Of a DNA stretch of 64,000 bases, positions 1 through 11,330 are shown piece after piece. Source of the DNA: Dermanyssus gallinae (Eukaryota; Arthropoda; Arachnida; Mesostigmata; Dermanyssidae); the NCBI GenBank assembly GCA_003439945.1, contig QVRM01004832.1:62001-126000 (forward strand). Reading direction: 5' to 3'. The notes under the pieces were generated by a model. The model ran no database searches, was not told the DNA's origin, and saw only the letters and a program-made list of their open reading frames with translations. How positions within the stretch are numbered: the stretch's first letter is position 1; each line of letters starts with the position of its first letter. Made by a program: the position numbers and the translations under genes.

Positions 1-620
1 AGGCGGCGGACAGGGTTAAAACATTATTGGACAGTGATGGTTGGGATGCCTATAACGTTGAACTTCAAAAGCTAACCGAAGAATTATCGTTGCTATTTGA
101 TTCTCCTCCGGAGGATAGGGCTAACCAGGGTAGTTGGATAGCCCCCTTACATGAAAAGCGACTAGCAGGCCTATAGAGCACCTACTAATAGAGCTACTAG
201 TACTAATAGAGCACCTTCTGTTGCTGATAGAGCCAGGCTTCGAGCTGTTAGCAGTCAAGGGGCTGGAGCTTGGCTACAGGCCCTACCCTGCTCGCAAATT
301 GGGACTCTGTTAGACGACGAGACGACGCGTATAAGCGCAGGGCTGCGGCTTGGTGTTGACCTAGTCGTGCCCCACAGATGTCGTTGTGGTGATTTCGTGG
401 ACGCCTTGGCAAATCATGGCCTGTCATGCGCGTTGAGTGCAGGCCGACGAGCGCGCCACTCCGCTTTAAATGACACCTTTAGCCGCGCACTCAGGTTCGT
501 TGGCTTCCCGTGCGTTCTAGAGTGCCCGGGTCTTTCGAGGGATGATGGAAAAAGACCTGACGGTCTGACTTTGACGCCCTTTGAGCGTGGCCGCATGCTT
601 GTTTGGGACGCAACCCCCTT
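1..620 (+). pseudogene. Retroelement fragment, family A copy 1: C-terminal endonuclease region
   Basis: This is the 3' part of a non-LTR retroelement ORF, cut by the window start. The reading begins in the linker after the RT (about 1-170), then an in-frame damaged stretch (170-220) is followed by a good reading from about 221 to 617. Visible motifs are a Cys-x-Cys...His...Cys cluster (residues CRCGDFVDALANHGLSC, about 376-426), an ArgHisSerAla motif, and the PDG...WDAT endonuclease core (PD, then 15 residues, then D; about 553-613). The layout matches elements whose RT is followed by a restriction-like endonuclease. Homology stops abruptly just after WDAT at about 617, so the C-terminal third seen in the copies at 11 and 27 kb is missing. 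It is most like the copy at 13.4-14.1 kb. That this is a retroelement remnant is clear; the exact clade is my inference. Confidence 0.8.
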
Positions 621-1102
621 TCACACATTTCACACAAAACACATTCAGGTTTTTCATATTAGGCTCGTTTATTGAATGATTTTTGTAATATGAGTGCTAG
701 CTAAATCAAGTTCTGGTGTCATAGCCCCGGGGTCATCAGTGCTAACTGGAATAGAATAGCCATCTTATAGAGCGTGTAGTTACGAGGCTATTTTAAACAC
801 AATACTGCACATTTCGTCACTAATATTATCACTGATTTGCCTACAGATAATTTATAAACAGCTTCAATCATACACTGTAGTATACGTCGGCTGTGCCAGC
901 AACCCGTATATTATTTTTTATCATTGACATGCAGCTTATAAGTTGACCATTTTTATAAACCAAGGCTTACTATAGCTATTGTTGACATTAACACAAAACG
1001 ATCTATATTTAAGATAACTGGTAATTTATGGTATAGAGTGTCTGTCAACATTCAAATGTCTAAGCATTAACGAGTTATGTACGAGCTTTGCATAATTTAC
1101 TA
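621..1102. other. AT-rich stretch, nothing recognised
   Basis: There is no ORF of substance, no repeat shared with other parts of the window and no structured RNA that I could see. Confidence 0.6.
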
Positions 1103-1127
1103 GATATATATATATATATATATATAC
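1103..1127. repeat. (TA)n microsatellite
   Basis: A run of alternating T and A about 25 bases long, read directly. Confidence 0.95.
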
Positions 1128-1181
1128 ATGTGATTTTATTATTTTATTATTGCCTTTATATTCATTGTTGTTTAATGAATG

Positions 1182-1185
<4 letters not shown>

Positions 1186-1253
<68 letters not shown>
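1186..1253. repeat. (TA)n microsatellite
   Basis: A perfect TA array of about 68 bases. It directly precedes a copy of the dispersed repeat D (1254-1310). Confidence 0.97.
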
Positions 1254-1255
<2 letters not shown>

Positions 1256-1310
1256 CGCATGCGCATTATGCATTCCCCGAAACCTCTCAAATGAACAAAA
1301 ACAAGAATTT
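1254..1310 (+). repeat. Dispersed repeat D, copy 1
   Basis: The stretch (gcattccccgaaacctctca and flanks) resembles 24443-24490 and 58053-58105. All three share a core of type gcat(t/c)ccgaaacct preceded by a (g/c)acgtatgtgcat-like sequence. Copies 1 and 3 are preceded by a (TA)n array, so the array may belong to the repeat. The nature of the repeat is unknown. Confidence 0.5.
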
Positions 1311-1636
1311 AGTTAATTAAACGGCACATAACGGTGAGACAGTCACGAATGGAGGCGACGCAAAACGAAGCGACGAACGCCAACTTCTATTCAAAACAGC
1401 GCGTGAAGCAGTAAAGTTTATGGTTCAAGCAAGCTATCGAGAGGTGTTTTTTCATGACATGGGGACGACCCGCGGCCAGGACGGCTGTGGCGATGAGGCG
1501 GGCGGGCGGGCGGCGGGGGGGAAGAAGAAGGTGGGGTTGATTGGATTACGCCACGCATGTTCGGTCGGAGGTCAGCCTTACACTCGACGCCATTGATGAG
1601 AACGGGACGGAGAAGGAGAGAGAGACGGATAGAGAG

Positions 1637-1683
<47 letters not shown>

Positions 1684-2388
1684 TCTACCTATGTAGCGGA
1701 TCTCACGTAGTAGCATGCAGAAGTCAGTCTACCTCCAGCGTCGGTATGTTGCCGTCCGTCGTTGAATAACCTTCTCCGATAATTACCTCGAGAGGAGCCT
1801 CTGCTCTCCTTTTGTCGTCCTTTCTTTGGTTCTACTGCTGCTGGCTGCTGTCTTCCTCCGATCAGGATTCGCAGCGCCGAGATTGCAGACACGTCAGCTG
1901 ACGAAGCTCGACCAGCAAATTCGTTGTGCCATCCTACCTTCGCAATCGCAAATGCATCAGCAGACGGACTGCGACGCCGGTACGGTGCTGTTCGATAAAG
2001 AACCAACCGACCGGCGGAGAGACACGCAGACCGACTCCATCCAAACTCTGTCCTGTCCCGAGAGCGATGGCATGCGCGTGTAAAGGAATGTGCACGCAAC
2101 CGGAATTTCCCGCCTCGGAAGAGCACACACGCTTCCCTCTCCCCTGGGAAGAACCTGACACATGACGTAACCAATGATAACGGTGGCAGCAGCAACAACA
2201 GCAGCAGCAGTAGCAGCAGCAGCAGCGACAACGAAAACAACGAATTCAGGAAAGAGCAGCACGGAGAATATTGTAAAACAACAACAATGACAAAAACACG
2301 GCAGGATACTGTTAGCAATAGCAGTTTAATAATAATAATAATCATCATCATCATCATTACGATCATCACGCCTGGAGATCATGCAAAT
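1311..2388. other. GC-richer island with GA and CAG repeats, no gene recognised
   Basis: A (GA)n run lies at about 1628-1679, CAG/CAA-type triplets at 2180-2235, and an (ATC/ATA) triplet run at 2325-2360. The long frames here are made of the triplet repeats. Base composition is clearly higher in G+C than the flanks. It could be a promoter or 5' untranslated exon, but I see no decisive signal. Confidence 0.4.
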
Positions 2389-2427
2389 CCAATTTTATTT
2401 GAACGTATCTCATTGAGAATAGGTGAT
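2389..2427 (+). repeat. SINE-B, short internal fragment
   Basis: The stretch containing ctcattgagaataggtgat is the same as the middle of the SINE-B copy at 3199-3434 (read on its minus strand). Only about 39 bases are preserved. Confidence 0.55.
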
Positions 2428-3125
2428 TTTCTGGGGGTCCGACATAAATGCTAGTCAAAAGTAGACTCATGAAGTGTATCTAATACGATAAGAAAAGACA
2501 ACATTTTCCATGCAGTTACAAGGAAAGCTCTAAGAGTCTATCCGATAGTCTGGCAACGCTATCAATTCTTCAATCATTGCTTAGAACAAGAGTCGCAAAC
2601 TCAACAAGGAGACTCTAGGTCTCCCTATTGGATGCCAGTTTGTCGGTCTACAGAGCCCTTTTTGTCTTGTACCTAGATGGCGCTGTCTTAAAGGGTCCCA
2701 CGAATGCCATGGCAAAGGATTTGCTGACCTGAATTGCAAAGTAGTGGTATCTATTCTTGCCTGTTGATAGTATAATGATGCAATGCACACTTGTCTTTCC
2801 TGTAATCAAATCTGGCAATCCATGTCTCTTTTAATTTTTTTCAGTTAATATTTAAACGCAGCTTGTGCTCTGAGTACGAAATCAAAAACAACTTTAAATG
2901 TACTGGATGTGTACATCAGTCAACATCGCGAGTCTAATTTTGTAAGTAAAGTGGACAAAAAAGTTCGACACCATTTTGATATCGGCCCTAGTCCACATGG
3001 CATTAGATGGTGGTCCATCTGACCTAGAATCAACTGCAGACATCAACGGTCTCACAGTCTCTGACTCGCCAGGCGCTCGCAAAAAGTGATCGGCCCAGAG
3101 AAGTAGAGCAGCTTAGTTTGAGATA
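2428..3125. other. Unassigned sequence
   Basis: Nothing recognised on either strand. Short frames show no family motif. Confidence 0.5.
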
Positions 3126-3171
3126 TCTAGAATTAAAAACATTTTTTAAGGAGGTTGTTTTTAATTCTAGA
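3126..3171. repeat. Perfect inverted repeat, 16-bp arms
   Basis: TCTAGAATTAAAAACA at 3126-3141 is perfectly reverse-complementary to 3156-3171, with a 14-base loop. It lies about 30 bases outside the 3' end of the SINE-B copy that follows. Confidence 0.85.
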
Positions 3172-3198
3172 CTATCCTCCGTCTCCTACGGGCTTGGA

Positions 3199-3434
3199 AC
3201 TTAACCTGAGGTATATCTTGCATATGCACCGAGGGCCGGACATGTTAAGATATCTAGGGTTTCCCTAACAGTCCTTGTGGCAGCATGGCCGCTGACTCTC
3301 AGCGGTATGGTTTATCACCTATTCTCAATGAGCATCGCTCAAAGAAAATTCGATCAACAACAGGGACCGAACCGGCGACACCCCGGTAGATGACAACCAT
3401 GACTAGCGCACTAGTCCCCTAGACCACGCCGACA
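3199..3434 (-). repeat. SINE-B, near-complete copy
   Basis: Read on the minus strand, this starts with a tRNA-like head: ggcgtggtctagggg (A-box-like), then cgccggttcggtccc (B-box-like). A body follows containing gagaataggtgat, agagtcagcggccatgctgc, and gaaaccctagatatcttaac. Other copies are at 6042-6247, 13137-13366, 44165-44310 and 2389-2427. The spacing of the two boxes fits an internal RNA polymerase III promoter, so I infer a tRNA-derived SINE. This is the best preserved copy. Confidence 0.75.
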
Positions 3435-3617
3435 CACAAGTTTCAGATATGCAGGCATGTTGTAAGGCTGAATGATGAATAATCATATAATTTAAAGAAA
3501 TATTTTAAAGATTTGCAATAATACGTTCAGACCTCACAACTGTAACGTTGTTTAACATGTAATAAATAATAATAAAAATAAAATACAAAAAAAAAATATA
3601 TATATATATATATACCC

Positions 3618-3653
<36 letters not shown>

Positions 3654-4300
3654 CTGCATATTATTAAGATTGTGAACTGGTCGAAATGAATTTGTAACGT
3701 GCTTCATTATTTCTTTGAAGCGTCGAAAGCGATTGCCTATGTTACTGCTACTATTGAATACCATATCAAAAAACTATTGAACAACACACCCCTTTATACA
3801 TTAGTATGATAGAGAGAGCTTTGCATGTATATTTGAATTTTTAAATCAAACGTACCGAGTGGGCTAGCGTCGCTGGCGTAGTGGTGGACGCTAACTTAAA
3901 AGTGCACAGCATAGAAGAGGCGCAAAACGTCATCACCAGGTCTGACCGACTCTGCAAGAAGTGATGAGTTGCCGTTTTGAAAATTCGCCGGCCGATTGGT
4001 CAAAGTTTGTTACCGGGCAGGTCACACGCTCTAGGTTATCAATAACGAAATGAATTCACTATATCGCCACTAAATAACGTTTGTCGTAACGTGCCAGTCA
4101 GCTGCCTGTTAAGGCGCTCTAGGCCTTTACCCTTTGCAACTTTACAGTCGTGGCAGCTTAACCTAATTATACATACATATACGTGTGCATGTATGTCTGC
4201 CTTAATAACGTATAATACATGGGCTTCAGCAAACGTAGTTTTTGTTCTAAAATAATAACGTTAATGTGCAGGTAATCCTGTACTATCCTATACTTGCTTG
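3435..4300. other. Unassigned sequence with two (TA)n tracts
   Basis: It holds (TA)n at about 3597-3614 and 3620-3651, both followed by the same accctgcat flank, so the unit has been duplicated. The rest is AT-rich with no gene recognised. Confidence 0.5.
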
Positions 4301-6041
4301 TTCTACAGCAGCAGCAGCAGCAACGATCGTGGCAACGATAGCAACACAACAGAGACAGTGCACATTTCCTACAATCAGTTTCGTGGTTTTCAATGAATCG
4401 TCACTTATCAAGCCAATTATTTAACCAATTGAATTGCGTTTGCTTAGCTAAGAACTCAGAAAACACAATACAACCTGCTGCAGGGGCAGCTGTCAGAACG
4501 ACAGGAGCTGCTGCTGTTGTTGTTGTTGTTGTTGCTCTTGTTCTTGATTGAGGAGAAACAGCCTGCGGCCTGTTGTTTGCCAAGCTGCACGAATGTTGTT
4601 GTTGCTGAAGTTGTTGTTGTTGCTGGAGTTGTTGTTGTTGTTGTTGTTGTTGCTGAAGTGGTTGTTGGTATTTGCCACCTTTGCTGCGACGGCTACAGAT
4701 GCAATGACGGTGTGGTACGACTGGCAACCTACAGCGGTCACAGAAGAGGTCTGTCAACACGTTCTCCTCGTCTGACTCTTTCTTTCTCTGACTCTCTTTT
4801 TTTTCTGATTTTCTCACAGTACATTCTTCTCCCTATGTCACCACTGCTGCTGCCAGCCCCTATCGCTCTGTCTGAGCCCCCTTTTGCCTATGCTCATTGT
4901 CCATATACTCAGCACCGACGGCGCAAATAACGAATTCAACGGCGGGGGCAGGAGCGGCGCCTATGGTTGCGGCGCAATGCCAGAGTGCAAGTTCGACAAA
5001 CAGCAGCAGCAGCAGCAACAACAACACCGAAAGCGTTGACAGAAGATGCCCAACCCCCGGAGGCGAACCCCCAGGCCAGGCCAAGCCGGGCCTAGTCGGT
5101 CTAGGCACTTCTTCTAACCTTCCGGGCCTAAGCGGGCCAGGGGGCCGTTTAGCATCGGCTTTCAGGATGGGCTCGAGTGCGTTAGGACCTCGGTCGTTGG
5201 TCGACGGTCTGTCAACCAGTCTAACCAATCGGCGTCTCCCGCCGACAACGAGAGTTGGCGCGCCAGTTTCTCGAAACGGCCTGCCTGTAATGTGGCTGCT
5301 GAATACTGCTTGCTTGCGCCGGCCAGTCGGCCGGCCCCGGATGGAAACTTGGGAAAATAAAGCCGCAGAGCTCTCGAGGACAGCGAGGAGGTTAGAGTCG
5401 AGAAGTAAGTGGACGAAAGAGTGGAATGAAAAATGATAGAATACGACTTTTCAACTTGTGGATTGGTTGTGAGAAACGAGACACAGGAGGACGACTAAGG
5501 GAGAGACAGTCAGAGACACGGAGAGAGAGAGACGAAAAAGAGAGCTCAGATGTTGTCCGGAGGTTGACATGGGTAGAAAGCAAAGCGACAGGAGTGTAGT
5601 CACACCCCCGTCTACCTGACACGAAGAGGGGTTGCGCCGTCGAGAAACGACCTCATCGTCGACCCCTCGACGGCTGCGGCAGCGATGACAAGGGCGACGA
5701 CATTGCTCATCTCATTTCAACCTCCTTTTGCCCTCATCCAAGAGAAGCGGCGGTGATGGGCACAACAGCAGCAACAATCGCGGCGGCAGCGGCAGCAGCA
5801 ACAGCAATGACAGCAACACCCGTCCTTCGCACCTACAGTTGCCAGCGCTCTTTCAGCGTACCCCACCTAACGTAGCAGCTAACCTAACGGCTTCCACGGT
5901 TTGCATTGCACAACTGTCAACCCGCAGGAGCAGTGCGCGTTTGTCAAAATGACGAGCCGGTATCACCCTGGTGGCGGAAATTCCCGGCGGTGGCAGTGTT
6001 CACAGGTGTAGTAGAAGTAGTAGTAGTAGTAACAGTAATTG
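4301..6041. other. Triplet-repeat and GC-rich island; no firm gene
   Basis: CAG repeats at 4309-4322, then GTT/GCT triplets at 4507-4660 (CAA/CAG on the other strand) produce artificial polyleucine, polyglutamine and polyasparagine frames. From about 4800 the DNA is GC-rich with more CAG/CAA triplets at 5000-5025 and 5760-5815. A plus-strand open frame at 4897-5436 (179 codons, Ser/Pro/Gly/Arg-rich) is the longest here. A pyrimidine run ending in CAG at about 4819 could be a splice acceptor. No protein family is recognisable, so I do not call a gene. It may be an untranslated exon or regulatory DNA of a neighbouring gene. Confidence 0.35.
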
Positions 6042-6247
6042 TATCCTAGTAGCGCTAGCCATGGATGTAATCTATTGGGGTGTCGCCAGTTCGATCCCCG
6101 TCGAATTTTCCTTGAGCGATACTCATTGCATTGAAAAAAAGCTACACCTAAGAGTCGACGGCGATGCTGCCACTATAACTGTTAGGGAGAAGCCTACATA
6201 TCTACCCATGTCCGGCCCTCACTGCATTGAAGTGTGCCTCACGGCAA
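6042..6247 (+). repeat. SINE-B, copy lacking its head
   Basis: It begins inside the tRNA-like part (tagcgctagccatgg), keeps the B-box-like gccagttcgatcccc, and continues through the SINE-B body (gatgctgccac, gttaggga, tgtccggccctc) to about 6247. The A-box part is replaced by GTA triplets (6008-6036). Confidence 0.7.
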
Positions 6248-6683
6248 TTCTAAGCCTGTAGGGGGGAAATACAAAAAAACGTTAGAAGTCCTGGTGGCAG
6301 AGTTATGCTGACAGAAAACCCACAACCACAACAACAACAACCGGCTGAGTTAGAGATTACTAGAGAACGACGTTTGGAATGCCGCCCACCAACTCGGCTG
6401 TCCGGACTTTCGGGCAAGCCTGGCAACAACGGGGTGTGCATTGATGGGGTGTCCTGTTGTTGACCTGTTCGCCGCTAGCAAACAAAAGGGGGGCTACGTA
6501 GGAGGCTAAAGTCCTACCTACAGACGCGGATGCAGCAGCAGCCGCAACGCAACACTTAAAACTGTCAGTGACTCTCTGACAGACACTCAATGGTGACAGG
6601 AAGCTAGACAAATATAGAAAGTGAGCGGGGGAGGGAAAGTAAAGCGACAGAGAAGAGAGCGCACGAGACAAATCCAGATAACC

Positions 6684-6716
<33 letters not shown>

Positions 6717-8160
6717 TACACAAGCTGGTGTGTGTTTGTTTATATGTCAAACTTCTAGCCGTCCGTACCGCACTCTGTGGGCAAAAGGTACTTAGCGACG
6801 AATGCCGCGATGACACTAGAAACGTCCAAGTTTGTCCCCTCAAAGTCTTACCTCACCTAGCTGCTAGCTTTAGGATTACGCGTTCGGATGGTCTCACACA
6901 CCACGCGCTACATGTTTGTTTTTTTTTGCTCTCTGCATCTGCATTTGGTACGCGCGTACGCAAATTCGGACAGGTTGTACTTTAAATGTGTATATATATA
7001 TATATGGGTTTAAGCACTTTTGTAATTTTACTACCATTATTGGCAACTGTAGATCCATACAATAATTAAGAGTTGTGCCGCTCAAGTATGCCAGATACAA
7101 CAGATGTATCTTAACGAGCTGGTCATCAGTTCGACAACACTTCGTTACGACTGATCGATTGAAATCGATATGAAAAAGCCCCTTACTGAACCTTTTTTCA
7201 TAAATGTAGATACCTATATTGGGAATATATATCTTGCTTAAACTAAAGAGCGGGCCCAAATTCGCTCTCGGAAGAAAAAAAATGTGACTTAAATTCAAAG
7301 GGCTTATACCAATTATAATTAACATACACATAGCAGCGACATATAACCGTGCCTCCTGTTCAACATGCTGTATCCAAAGGCTTTAGTGTAATATCGTATA
7401 GAAAGTCCAGCACGGTAAAGCCACGAAAACTTTTAACTAACGATTTTTTTTCAATTGACTTCAGGAATACTAGCCTTTGCTAAAGACAGTAGAATACCCG
7501 ACCACATATTGAACCTTTAGCGGTCACGAGCAGCAAAGCACGTCCTAAATATAGACAGAAACACAAATTATTACTGAGCATTAGACTGGGTCGGTAAGTA
7601 TAACAAATAATATATAAAAAGGGCCTCTGAATTAAAAGGGTGACATGTGTATTTAGGTATACATGCCAAGCGAACAATAAATAAATAAAATACAAATCTC
7701 ACACCGTACAGTAACGTTGTTTTCAAGCTAAGAATGTGGTGGATTTTACTATCGATCTACTACTATATAATACGAGATGCTGTAATGCAGTAAGAAATCA
7801 GTTTAATGAAAAATATACATAAACTCAAGTTACGGATAATTTTCAATACGCGTATTTGACAACTAGAATTAAACAAAGTGCACGTTACATGGGGAAAGGT
7901 AAGGAGGGCGTAGCGCTGGTTTATGTATTACCTACACACACGCACACACCCGCACAAACAGAAATTTAATGAATTATTTTCAAATTAACGTAAGTCTACA
8001 CTAAAATCGTTACGCTTAACCTGGAGCTTTAAGCCTACTGATTTACGCCAATAAACTGCACCATGTCATTCATCCCACAATGGCGGCCACCCCTTAATAG
8101 GTGTCGATGGCCGCAAACGAGGTGATGCTGACACATCACGCGTTCGTCTGATCAACAGGG
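6248..8160. other. Unassigned sequence
   Basis: It contains a (GA)n run at about 6686-6716 and a short (TA)n at 6989-7006. The rest, especially 7000-8100, is AT-rich and gave no recognisable gene, RNA or shared repeat. Confidence 0.5.
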
Positions 8161-9600
8161 AAAACCGCTAGAGCTGCGGTAAACCAGCCAGTTTATCGCT
8201 TGCTGCTAATACAGGCTTGTGTCTCTGTTCTCTCTTCGCCTCTGTACCATCTTCCTTTATTTCTCTCCCAATCTCGCTTGCTCCTGCCGTTGCCATTCTT
8301 GCGATTGCCAGATCCATGCAAGTTCTCTGTGTGCCTGTATACATGTATGTAGGTACGTATGTATGTACGTGGATGGTCCAGGATAGCAGCGTGCGTTTTT
8401 GCAACGCCACCGGCCGTATCTATCTGGCGGTGGCTGCGGTGGTCCATTTTTATCAAAGTATTGTATATCATTCGTCGGCCAAGCCTATCTCGCAAGAGCA
8501 AAGCACCATTTCTACACGCGAGGCAGGCCAAAAAGGAAACGGGGAAGGAGAAAGACACTGGAAGCAGCGACTCTGGGCAAGAGCCAGAAAAGAAGAGAGA
8601 GCCAACGGGCAGAGACGGTAGACAAAGCGCGAACGAAGAGAAGTAAGGGCAAAGCAAAGGGAAGCCGCACAAACGAGAGCCACCGAAACGAAGAATTGAA
8701 TCGGGGAAAAAGCCCAGAACACGAAATGATGCTGGCAAACCGTCTCAACGCTCTCTCACTACATTCATTCATCCATTCCCTCTTCGTCGTCCATCGGCTA
8801 GAGCCGTCCTTCTGGCCGAGCGGCCGGCCGTGTGTATGTAGAGTGGGCGGCGGGTCTGTATCTTCATGGACATTCAGTTTGGTCTGTCTATTGAATGGGC
8901 AAGATGAAAGCAACCTCATCAGATTCGCCCCTCTGGTCAATTCCAGTACACCATGTTGCTCGTTTGCGTTCGTTCGCGTCTGGCCTGGCCACTGGAACAT
9001 CATCTTTGTCGCCGCTGCCGCAGCCGTCCCCGTCGTCAGCGTCGTCGTCGGCGGCGGCGGTCATGGTCGTTGTTTTCCCGTTTTCACCGCTTGGTTTCTC
9101 GGCGGCAAGGGCCGTTTTTGGCACACCCGTTCCTTCCTCCCACTGCTGCTGCTGCCGCTGCTTACTATTCCTGCTGCAGTCAGTATATAAGCGTTGCCTA
9201 CTGTTACATGGAATTTCAGGACTTTTAGGATGGCCTGCCAGTTGCATTTACCCTTCCCTTCGCCTCTTCGCTCGCTTGCCTGCTTGCGAGTCCTGAAAGT
9301 CCTGGACGCTGTTTTAATATTTGAACATTATTCAAATGGCCCCAAAATCGTTGTCTTAATTGTCTAGGCTGTACGCATGTGTGCTGTGCGTTGTGCGCAA
9401 AAGTTTCAGGTTTCGGTCAGCGCGTACTCAGTAGTGTAGCTAGTGCTGATGTAAATCAATGCTGCTTCCTAGTAAGAACAAGTGGTAGCTACAGAATTCT
9501 GCCCGCTCTACAAGCCTCACTATGCAGCAGTTAAGGCCTATATGATGCTGCCCTTCCCGTCGTTCCTTCATACAAGTACGGAGTACTGTATTGCATGCTT
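8161..9600. other. GC-richer island, no gene recognised
   Basis: From 8200 to 9300 the G+C rises, with CTG/GTC triplet-like runs around 9005-9060 and 9143-9175. Overlapping open frames exist on both strands (the longest is at 8399-9190, plus) but are low-complexity Arg/Lys/Ser or Leu/Ala runs, with no recognisable domain. I consider them by-products of composition. Confidence 0.35.
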
Positions 9601-9606
9601 ATCATA

Positions 9607-9668
<62 letters not shown>
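9601..9668. repeat. (TA)n microsatellite at a retroelement break
   Basis: An almost pure TA array of about 60 bases. The RT reading of the family A element starts directly downstream (about 9690), so the array stands at the 5' break of that element. Confidence 0.95.
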
Positions 9669-9672
<4 letters not shown>

Positions 9673-9689
9673 ACTAGCATTTATTAAGA

Positions 9690-11316
9690 ATACACCATGT
9701 CTATCAAGCGTACCGTTACACTTCTTACCTGGTTCTCCCGGATGATCTTATATCTTCGGCCACGGGACTGCAACAGGGTGATCCTCTGGCTCCTCCATTG
9801 TTTTGCCTGAGCGTTAAAGAGCAAGTTGACTCCCTTAACAGCTCACTAAACATTTGGTACCTTGATGATGGTGTACTAGGGGGAGACGCATCCATAGTTG
9901 CCGAAGATATTCGGCGCGTGCTCGAATTTCGCCAGATTTCGGGCTCGGAGCTGAATCCCGAGAAGTGCGAGATCTACGTTACGGGTAATAGTGCGCAGGC
10001 GCCTGACCTCCGTCCCCTCCAAGCTTTATTGCCGCGTTGTAAGATTACCCACGACTACGACCTGGAGCTTCTGGGAGTCCCCCTCCGACCACAAGGGCTC
10101 GCACGCGTTCTCAAAAAATGGCAAAACGTGTTCAAGAACGTCGCTAACAACCTCACCCCGCTCGGCGTTCATCGCGCTCTCTCTTTATATTCGTTCTCAG
10201 CCACTAGAGTCAACCACCTTCTTCGAGAAACTACTCTTACAGGGCGATTGGAGGACCTTCGTTCATTGAACGAGTTAACGCTAAACACCCTCGATTCCCT
10301 CCTTAATCTTTCGCTGGCACCCCCCGCTCGAAGGCAGGCGCAACTACCGATTTCCAAGGGAGGCCTGGGGATCCCGGATCCACTTATCTCGGCTGGCCCA
10401 GCTATAGTCTCCTCTCTGCTTTGATCTGAGAACAAGGTCATTGCACTTCTAGACGAAGCCGGCGCTGTTCAGTACAAGGACCTCACAAGACGCCTTCAAG
10501 AGGAGTTAAAGACAATATAATCCTCGGAGCCAACACGACTGGAGCCCGTTGTTGCACGCAAAATTATATTGTGGGGCGGACGCCATTGACGACGCCACAA
10601 AGGCTCGTCTTCGGGCGGTCGCCGCTAAGGGATCCGGGGCCTGGCTGCATGCGCTTCCAAGCGCCTCACTGGGTACCCTTTTGGACGACGAAACTACCCG
10701 AATTGGGGCAGGACTTTAGCTCCGCTGTGATCTTGTAACTTCTCACCAATGCAAGTGTGGTCAACCTGTTGACCAGTTAGCCCATCATGGGTTGTCGTGC
10801 GTCATGAGTGCAAGACGGCGTGCCAGACATGCCAGTATTAACGATACTTCTAGCCGAGCGCTCCGATCTTGCGGATTTCCCTGTATTCTGGAGTCCCAGG
10901 GTCTTTCCGCCGACGATGGCAAACACCCGGACGGGATGACTCTGACCCCCTTCAGCCGGGGCAGGATGCTTGTCTGGGACGCCACAGTTACCGACTCATT
11001 AGCACCTTTCGTCGGTGGCGGGGCGGCCTCAGCAGGTTACGCTGGTAATCTAGCCGAGACAAGGAAGCTCGCAAAATATGCTTCAATAGGGTACCCACAT
11101 GAATTTCAACAACTAGCGTTTGAGACCGGCCCAGGCAACCTCACCCGCGAACTCCTCCACAGAGTCGGCAAGCAGCTAAACCTCGCAACCGGAGACAAGA
11201 GATATGCGGCTTTCTTGAGACAGCGCCTCGACCTCGACGTCCAACGCGGGAACGCGGCGTCCGTCCGCGGCACGCTGCTGAAGTGGTCCCAACCCACTCT
11301 ATACGAGATAGAATAA
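9690..11316 (+). pseudogene. Retroelement family A copy 2: RT C-terminal half plus endonuclease
   Basis: This is the longest family A copy. The RT is entered just before the conserved LQQGDPLAPPLFCL segment (RT motif B, about 9765-9806), followed by the active-site box WYLDDGVLGGD (about 9857-9889) and a thumb with LLGVPL. An in-frame TGA interrupts it at 10422 and a TAA at about 10519. After a short shifted stretch the frame is good again to 11316. There it shows the cluster CKCGQPVDQLAHHGLSC, the endonuclease core HPDG...WDAT (about 10929-10987), and the conserved KLAKYASIGY and VQRGNAASVRGTLL tail. The protein would combine RT and endonuclease for target-primed retrotransposition. Everything upstream of motif B is missing; a (TA)n array lies there. 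An irritans-type mariner begins 15 bases after the stop codon in the opposite orientation. Confidence 0.85.
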
Positions 11317-11330
11317 TGTTCCCAGTACAC

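Noticed and set aside
1689..2369. 226-codon minus-strand frame with leucine-rich runs
   Set aside because: The runs come from CAG/ATC triplet repeats and the rest is in a GC-rich stretch with competing frames.
4401..4817. Long frames on both strands with polyglutamine, polyasparagine or polyleucine
   Set aside because: They are the different readings of one CAG/CAA/GTT triplet-repeat tract. The non-repeat parts have no domain, start context or splice pattern that supports a gene.
4897..5436. 179-codon plus-strand frame, Ser/Pro/Gly/Arg-rich
   Set aside because: The GC-rich composition alone gives long frames; an overlapping minus-strand frame is just as open. No family similarity was seen.
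8399..9190. 263-codon plus-strand frame
   Set aside because: It overlaps equally open frames in other phases and on the other strand in a GC-rich island, and shows only low-complexity segments.
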